Part shown: positions 58,276 to 64,000 of the stretch, piece by piece
Layout of the letters: each line of letters opens with the position of its first letter
Numbering within the stretch: the first letter of the stretch is position 1
NCBI RefSeq assembly: GCF_014837175.1
Contig: NZ_JACYFR010000001.1
Span: 186,001 to 250,000 of the forward strand
Length of the DNA: 64,000 bases
Direction of reading: 5' to 3'
From: Cellulomonas sp. JH27-2
GTDB taxonomy: Bacteria > Actinomycetota > Actinomycetes > Actinomycetales > Cellulomonadaceae
Made by a program: the position numbers and the translations under genes
The notes under the pieces: model-generated
Seen by the model: only the letters and a program-made list of their open reading frames with translations
What the model was told of the DNA's origin: nothing
Databases searched by the model: none

Positions 58276-58359
58276 AACCAGCCGCACCTGCGACGGAAGT
58301 CGCCTCGTGGGACCAGAACCGGTCCCACCAGGACGCACCCGTCACAGGTGCGGCTGGTT
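58276..58359. terminator. 84-base branched inverted repeat
   Basis: Outer arms 58276-58290 and 58345-58359 (15 bp, perfect) enclose two smaller hairpins: 58290-58294 with 58299-58303 around GGAA, and 58307-58314 with 58321-58328. The element lies between the GH16 stop and the LacI start, so it can serve as terminator. Its right arm overlaps the LacI promoter region, leaving a regulatory role open. Confidence 0.65.
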
Positions 58360-58382
58360 CGTGCGGTGCTATAAGGGGGACC

Positions 58383-59423
58383 ATGACCAGCACGCCCACC
58401 GGACCCGCCGCGACGATCGAGGAGGTCGCCCGGCGCGCCGGCGTGTCCCGGTCGACGGTGTCGCGCGTGCTCAACGGTGTCGCGACCGTGGACCCGAGGA
58501 TGCGGCGCGCGGTCGACGAGGCCGTCCGGGCCACCGGGTACGTGCCCAACCTGGCCGCGCGATCACTCGTCACCCGCCGCACGAACTCGGTCGCACTCGT
58601 CATCTCCGAGCCCGCGTCCGGCGCCGCCGGGGCCGAGTTCCTGCAGCGGATCTTCTCCGACCCGTACTTCGGCCGGGTCACCGCCGGCGCGCAGGCCGTG
58701 CTGCGGACGACGGGCGTGCACCTGGTCGTCGTCCCGGCCGACCGCGACGACCACGACTTCGTCCTGACCTACCTGCGCCAGGGCCACGTCGACGGCGTCC
58801 TGTTCCTGTCCGGCGGCGACGAGAGCGGGCTGCCGCGCGCGCTGCACGAGATGAACGTGCCGCTCGTCCTGTCCCACCAGCCCACCACGTCGCTCCCGGT
58901 GAGCTGGGTGGACGCCGACCAGGCCATCGGCGGGCGGCTGGCGGCCGAGCACCTCGCCGGCTTGGGCCGACGCCACGCCGTCGTGCTCGCCGGACCGCCC
59001 GACGTCGCCGCGGCGAGAGACCGCGTCCGCGGGTTCCAGGCCGCGGCCGACGAGCGAGGCATCGCCGTCGTCGTCGCGCACGGCGACTTCAGCGCCCGCT
59101 CCGGCACCGCGGGGGCGCGGACGATCCTCGCGGAGCACCCGGGAACGGACGCCGTGTTCGCCGCCAACGACCTGGTCGCGGAGGCCGCGTCGCGCGTGCT
59201 GCAGGACGCCGGTCGCCGGGTCCCCCAGGACATCGCCGTCGTCGGCTTCGACGACAGCCTGGCGGCGGCCGACGCGACCCCGGCACTGACCACCGTCCGC
59301 CAGCCGGTCGAGGACATGGCCGGTGAGATGGCCCGCCTGCTGCTCGACCGGATCGCCTCGCCCGACCAGCCGCCCCGCGGGGTGATGTTCACCCCGACGC
59401 TCGTCACCCGCGCCACGACCTGA
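58383..59423 (+). CDS. LacI-family transcriptional regulator
   Basis: Product of 346 residues. The N-terminal domain reads [22 protein letters not shown] (residues 10-32), followed by the sugar-binding core, with V-V-G-F-D-D-S and L-T-T-V-R-Q-P near the end. TATAAG at 58370-58375 leaves only seven bases before ATG 58383, so its mRNA is probably leaderless. It sits between the beta-1,3-glucanase and alpha-1,3-glucanase genes and is the best candidate to control the fungal-wall genes. Confidence 0.93.
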   Translation: MTSTPTGPAATIEEVARRAGVSRSTVSRVLNGVATVDPRMRRAVDEAVRATGYVPNLAARSLVTRRTNSVALVISEPASGAAGAEFLQRIFSDPYFGRVTAGAQAVLRTTGVHLVVVPADRDDHDFVLTYLRQGHVDGVLFLSGGDESGLPRALHEMNVPLVLSHQPTTSLPVSWVDADQAIGGRLAAEHLAGLGRRHAVVLAGPPDVAAARDRVRGFQAAADERGIAVVVAHGDFSARSGTAGARTILAEHPGTDAVFAANDLVAEAASRVLQDAGRRVPQDIAVVGFDDSLAAADATPALTTVRQPVEDMAGEMARLLLDRIASPDQPPRGVMFTPTLVTRATT

Positions 59424-59435
59424 GACCACCAAACC

Positions 59436-59493
59436 CCCGCAACGTCCGAGCAACTGGTCGCTATAGCAACCAGTTGCTCGGACGTTGCGGGGT
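59436..59493. terminator. 24-bp perfect hairpin between convergent genes
   Basis: 59436-59459 pairs with 59470-59493 without mismatch; the 10-base loop holds a further GCTATAGC palindrome. It is the longest stem in the window and serves both the LacI gene and the convergent GH87 gene. Confidence 0.87.
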
Positions 59494-59559
59494 GGGGCTG
59501 TGTCGGGGACGCCCGCGCGCGGTTCGCACCATCGCCGCGCGCGGGCGTCGTTCAGGCGA

Positions 59560-61581
59560 TCACCAGGGCGACGGCGCGGGCGGGCTCACCACGTCCGGGC
59601 GGTCGTTGCAGGTGATCGTGTTGGGCACGAACGGCGTGAGCCAGTTGCGGCCGGCCTCCCACGGGTTGCCGTCGGTGCCGTCGTTGCCGCCCAGGTCGAC
59701 GAGCGAGAACTCCGACCCGGTCGACGCGAAGTGGAACGAGCCGCAGTTGTTCACGCCGGCCCAGCCGATGTTGCGCACGTCGACGTTCTTGAACGACGCC
59801 GACCCGAACGCCCGGGCGCTGACCACCGACGTCCCGGCGCCGTCCACCTGCACGTCGGTGAAGTGGACGTCCTTGACGCCCCACGTGTCCTTCACGCCGT
59901 AGTCGGACACCGCCATGATCGCGTTGTAGCCGCTGTCGAGGTAGTGGTCGCCGATGACGTCGATGCCGGTGACGTCGCCCTCGAGCGCGTACAGCCAGAT
60001 GGACCCGAGACCGATCTTCCAGTTCAGGTCCAGCGTGCTGCCGCGGACGGTGGTGTTGTCGCGGAACGTGGTGCGGCCGGAGAACGGCGTCGAGCCGAAG
60101 CGAGCGCCGGCGTGCAGCGTGCTGCCCTCGCGGACCGGGTCGGCGACGACGTTGGACGCGACCGTGTTGTCGTGGCCGCCGTAGATCGCGATGTTGTTGG
60201 CCAGGGCCGGGGCGATCACGGTGTTGTGGGAGAACACGTTGTCGTGGTCGGCGTCGGCGACCGGGTCGGTGACCTGGTCGGACCACATCGCCAGGCCGTC
60301 GTCGCCCGTGCCACGCACGAAGTTGTTCGTCACCGTGGCGTGGGTGATGCCGCGGCGCAGGTTCAGGCCGTCGGCGATCTGGTCGACGATGACGTTGTCC
60401 TTGACGGTCAGCCCGTCGAAGGGCCCGTCGAACCACATGCCGACCTTCGTGTGCTGGATGAACAGCCGCTCGACGGTCGAGCCCCCGCCCAGTGCGCCGC
60501 CGACACCGTTGACCTGGTCGTCGTCGACGCGGTCGCGGACGTTCCCGACGATCGCGAAGTCGGCCAGGTGCACGTCGGTGGACCCGCCGTCCTCGACGTA
60601 CTTGCCATAGACGCCGACGCCGTCACCTGTGAGCGTCGTCCACCAGCTCCCCGCGCCGAGCAGCGTCACCTTGTCCACGACCAGGTGACGGTCGACCTTG
60701 TACGTGCCCGGTGGGACGTAGACGGGCAGGTGCTTCTTGGCGCCCGCCGCGATCGCCTTGTCGAGCGCGTCGGCGGAGCTGCGACGCCCCGTCGGATCGG
60801 CGCCGTAGAGCCACGCGTTGACGAACGCGCCCTTCGGGACCTTGGGCAGGCCCACCTGCTCGAAGTCGGCCACGTCGAGCGCGATCCAGTCGAGCTTGTT
60901 GCCCGCCGGGACCGTGAAGCGGACGGTGTCGCCCTTCTTCAGCGGGACGACGAGCGGGATGCGCTTCTCCGCGAACACGTGGAACGGACGGAACGGCTTG
61001 TCGAAGACGGGCGCCGGGGTGGTCGCCGACGGGACGCAGCCGCACTCGGTGAGCCACCAGTCCTTGTTGGGCTCGGCCTGCGGGTCGTTGGAGAACGGGT
61101 ACGTGCCGTACAGCCACGAGTACTGCGACGTCAGCGTCGCGCTGGTGAGCTTGCGGCCGTTGACGGCCACGTCGATCGGTCCGGTCAGACCGCCGCCGGT
61201 GGCCGAGTCGGGGATCGAGTAGCGCAGTGTGACCGCGTTGGCGGGCTTGGTGAGCGTGAACTGGACGTACTCGCCTGCCTTGTCGAGCTTGACGACGGAC
61301 CGGCCCGACGCCTCGCTCGCCACGGTGTAGGCGGTGCGGTCGGGGCCGACGACCTCGCCGGTCGTCGTCGCGTTCTCGGCTTCCTGCTCCACGAACGGGA
61401 CGGTCGCGCCGCGGTCGGCGGTGAGCGACGGGTCGAGCGCGGCGACGGTCTCGACGCCGGGCGTGGGCTTGCTGGCGGCGAGGCCGGGGGTGGCCGCGGC
61501 CAGCGTGGCGACGAGCGCGACGGCCGTCGTCGCCGCGACGCGTGCCGCGCGCCGGCGATGGGTACGAACGGGGTTCCTCAC
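59560..61581 (-). CDS. Secreted GH87-like alpha-1,3-glucanase (mycodextranase)
   Basis: Product of 673 residues. Residues 1-35 are a signal peptide (A-A-A-T-P-G-L-A-A). The next 170 residues resemble the first carbohydrate-binding part of Bacillus alpha-1,3-glucanases: V-E-Q-E-A-E-N-A, S-E-A-S-G-R and Y-S-I-P-D-S-A-T-G-G-G. The rest is a right-handed beta-helix with D-G-L-N-L-R-R-G and G-T-G-D-D-G-L-A-M-W-S; the paired aspartates are the likely catalytic residues of GH87. It cuts alpha-1,3-glucan in fungal walls or dextran-like polymers. GTG 61581 with AAGGAGG ahead. The family assignment is by motif memory and needs a search. Confidence 0.8.
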   Translation of the reverse strand: MRNPVRTHRRRAARVAATTAVALVATLAAATPGLAASKPTPGVETVAALDPSLTADRGATVPFVEQEAENATTTGEVVGPDRTAYTVASEASGRSVVKLDKAGEYVQFTLTKPANAVTLRYSIPDSATGGGLTGPIDVAVNGRKLTSATLTSQYSWLYGTYPFSNDPQAEPNKDWWLTECGCVPSATTPAPVFDKPFRPFHVFAEKRIPLVVPLKKGDTVRFTVPAGNKLDWIALDVADFEQVGLPKVPKGAFVNAWLYGADPTGRRSSADALDKAIAAGAKKHLPVYVPPGTYKVDRHLVVDKVTLLGAGSWWTTLTGDGVGVYGKYVEDGGSTDVHLADFAIVGNVRDRVDDDQVNGVGGALGGGSTVERLFIQHTKVGMWFDGPFDGLTVKDNVIVDQIADGLNLRRGITHATVTNNFVRGTGDDGLAMWSDQVTDPVADADHDNVFSHNTVIAPALANNIAIYGGHDNTVASNVVADPVREGSTLHAGARFGSTPFSGRTTFRDNTTVRGSTLDLNWKIGLGSIWLYALEGDVTGIDVIGDHYLDSGYNAIMAVSDYGVKDTWGVKDVHFTDVQVDGAGTSVVSARAFGSASFKNVDVRNIGWAGVNNCGSFHFASTGSEFSLVDLGGNDGTDGNPWEAGRNWLTPFVPNTITCNDRPDVVSPPAPSPW

Positions 61582-61798
61582 GGAGACGCCTCCTTGCGTG
61601 CACCGGGCGACGGCAGCGGGGGTGCCCCGTCGCGGAATGGTCACACCGTACGGAACGTACAAACCATGAGACAAGACTCAAACAGAAACTGGAAGAACTT
61701 GCGTATTGCGCCGCAAATGACTGACGTCGCCCTACCCCTGACCTGCCCCATCTCTGACAGCAGGCGCTGCGGTGGTTCCCTTGACGAACGGACCGGCG
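61582..61798 (-). promoter_or_regulatory. AT-richer promoter region of the GH87 gene
   Basis: The 217 bases upstream of the GH87 gene include a stretch (61655-61720) clearly less GC-rich than the surroundings. GTACG-GAA-CGTAC, a 5+3+5 inverted repeat at 61648-61660, is a possible operator. The region also holds the end of the PQQ-like gene. Confidence 0.45.
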
Positions 61799-63223
61799 TC
61801 AGCCCAGGACCGACACCACACCCTGGGCGTCCGACCCCACCAGGTGCCGGCCGACCTGCCGCAGCGAGAGCAACCCGACGGGCGTCCCGACCTGGGTCAC
61901 GCCCTGCCCGGCGGCGGCGTCGATGCCGATGAGCCGGGCGGGGTCGGACGGCGCCCCGAGCACGATCGTGAAGAAGCGGGGCCCGTCGGTCATGGGCGTC
62001 ATGGCGAGCGCGTCGCGCTGCACGGCGGCGCGGTGGTGGACCTTCCCGGAGCGCGCGTCGATCTCCACGACCAGGTCCTGCGACGACGAGCTGACGATCC
62101 GCCCGTCGCGCACCAGGTACCCGCCGGACAAGGCGAGCGGCACGCGCCACAGCAGACGCCCGGTCGCCGCGTCGTAGCCACGGGACTCACGGTCGGCGGT
62201 CACGACGACACCCGCCGCAGACCCGTCGTCGACCCGCGGCACCATCACGGTGCCGGCGACCGCGACGGGCGCACGCCCCGCTGCGAAGACCTGGCTCCGG
62301 ACCTTGCCGCCCACGCTGGTCGACGTCACCAGCAGGTCCCCGACGGCTGTCGTCGCCGTGGTCCCGTCCATCCCTGCGAGCACGCTCCCGTCCGACGCGA
62401 GCACCGAGGTCCAGCCGCCGTCGGACGTCCCGGCCGCGACCTGCCCGCCGGCCGCGACCAGCTCGGCGCCCTGGCCGCACCGCGCGGCGGTCGCCCACCG
62501 TGTCGTGTTGCCGACGACCGCCCGCACCACGCACGTCCCGTTGGCGGTGCGGGTCGCGAGGTAGGTGGTCCCGCGGTCGGCGGCGAGCACGTCGGCGCGC
62601 GGCACGTCGACGGCCGCCAGCACCGACCCGTCGCGTGCGTCGACGGTCACCAGCCGGGATGCTTCCGGGGACGCCGGCACCAGGCAGAGCAGCGCCTCGC
62701 CCGCGGCGACGACGTCCGTGGCCGATCGCGTCGCGGACGCCGCCCCGGTCGACGAGCTCGCGCGCGTCCCCACGCAGGTGGGCGATACCGTGGACGCCCG
62801 CGCGTCCGACGGCGCCTGCAACGGTGTCGCCCACCGCACCTGTCCGGTGCCCGTGTCGAGCGCCAGGGCGTCGAAGCTCCCGTCGGCCATGCGACGAGCG
62901 CCGACGAACGCGCCGCCAACCTCGAAGCCCGCCGCGACCACCGGCTGCTCGGTCGTCGGCACCTCCCAGCGCACGGCCAACCGCTCCGGCAGTGGCGCCA
63001 GCGTCCCAGGCAGCCCCGCCAGGTACGCGTCGTGATGGCGGGCCCGGGCGTCGAGCGTCGCCTGCGCACCCAGCGCCAGCCCGACGACGAGCACCGGCAC
63101 GGGCCACCACCGCCGCCAGCGCCGAGCGCCTCGACGAGGGGCAGCGTCACGCGGCTCGTCAGGCGCGCCCCCGTCGGGCCACTCCTCGACGAGCTCGACC
63201 TGCCGCACCGCGCCGTGCACCAC
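61799..63223 (-). CDS. Membrane-anchored PQQ-like beta-propeller protein
   Basis: Product of 474 residues. One membrane helix lies near residues 40-60 after a charged head. The rest is beta-rich with repeated W/L-D-x-x-T-G-x-x-x-W blades, such as A-L-D-T-G-T-G-Q-V-R-W, V-D-A-R-D-G-S-V-L and Y-D-A-A-T-G-R-L-L-W, which are PQQ-enzyme-like repeats. There are no catalytic dehydrogenase motifs, so it likely acts as a binding or scaffold protein outside the membrane. GTG 63223 is the chosen start; GTG 63244 is possible. Its function is unknown. Confidence 0.8.
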   Translation of the reverse strand: MVHGAVRQVELVEEWPDGGAPDEPRDAAPRRGARRWRRWWPVPVLVVGLALGAQATLDARARHHDAYLAGLPGTLAPLPERLAVRWEVPTTEQPVVAAGFEVGGAFVGARRMADGSFDALALDTGTGQVRWATPLQAPSDARASTVSPTCVGTRASSSTGAASATRSATDVVAAGEALLCLVPASPEASRLVTVDARDGSVLAAVDVPRADVLAADRGTTYLATRTANGTCVVRAVVGNTTRWATAARCGQGAELVAAGGQVAAGTSDGGWTSVLASDGSVLAGMDGTTATTAVGDLLVTSTSVGGKVRSQVFAAGRAPVAVAGTVMVPRVDDGSAAGVVVTADRESRGYDAATGRLLWRVPLALSGGYLVRDGRIVSSSSQDLVVEIDARSGKVHHRAAVQRDALAMTPMTDGPRFFTIVLGAPSDPARLIGIDAAAGQGVTQVGTPVGLLSLRQVGRHLVGSDAQGVVSVLG

Positions 63224-63250
63224 CCACCGACCGTATCCCCGCACGCGGAC

Positions 63251-63279
63251 GGGGGCCGGTCCAGGACGGACCGACCCCC
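63251..63279 (-). terminator. Hairpin after the chitinase gene
   Basis: 63251-63262 pairs with 63268-63279 with one mismatch around AGGAC. It separates the chitinase stop at 63305 from the PQQ-like gene on the same strand. Confidence 0.65.
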
Positions 63280-63304
63280 GCTCGCGGTGGGGTGAATCAG
63301 CGAC

Positions 63305-64000
<696 letters not shown>

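Overview
The window comes from a high-GC, Gram-positive actinobacterium. The gene set points to the Cellulomonas group (order Micrococcales): a GH11 xylanase fused to a CE4 deacetylase and two family-2 binding modules, a GH6 cellulase, a GH5_8 mannanase, GH16, GH87 and GH18 enzymes, LacI-type regulators, mycothiol synthase (mshD) and a Tad pilus-type locus. The genus is inferred from protein families alone; no rRNA or tRNA gene was seen.

Layout. 1-2490 looks like an accessory insert: a partial gene, an unknown membrane protein and a PD-(D/E)XK-type protein. Its right edge cuts a DUF4244 pilus-locus gene. 2.9-10.2 kb, all on the minus strand, holds a YchJ-like protein, an alditol oxidase, the xylanase/deacetylase and the ssd-tadA-tadB-tadC operon. 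10.4-14 kb holds a HAD phosphatase, a Fic-like protein and malic enzyme. 13.9-25.8 kb mixes central metabolism (acs, serC, a formate/nitrite channel, an old-yellow-enzyme homologue) with plant-polysaccharide enzymes (GH16, GH6, GH5_8) and a LacI regulator. 25.8-33.1 kb carries a flavoprotein, an mshD-ppk-mutT1 operon and a phosphate transporter with its DUF47 partner. 33.1-33.65 kb is non-coding and contains three and a quarter copies of a structured 68-bp tandem repeat. 33.65-40.5 kb holds two MFS transporters, two MarR regulators, a NERD protein and msrB.

40.7-44.6 kb places a GGDEF-EAL protein next to a TasA/camelysin-like secreted protein, a SipW-type signal peptidase and a very small protein with the same type of signal peptide. 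46.1-52.4 kb is the most unusual part: six genes on the minus strand, each overlapping the next by one to four bases. They encode a receiver/PIG-L-deacetylase fusion, an ATP-grasp ligase, a PHP phosphoesterase, a processive family-2 glycosyltransferase, a 47-residue membrane peptide and a PAS sensor histidine kinase. This looks like a two-component system wired directly into glycan synthesis and modification instead of transcription.

52.5-56 kb has a paired luciferase-like monooxygenase and FMN reductase, then a ThrE exporter. 56-64 kb reads as a fungal cell-wall degradation locus: a GH16 beta-1,3-glucanase with three discoidin-type modules, a LacI regulator, a GH87 alpha-1,3-glucanase, a PQQ-like repeat protein and the C-terminal part of a GH18 chitinase. 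Many genes end at long, perfect, GC-rich hairpins without a T-tract, apparently the local terminator type. Several glycosidase promoters carry palindromes of the LacI-family kind.
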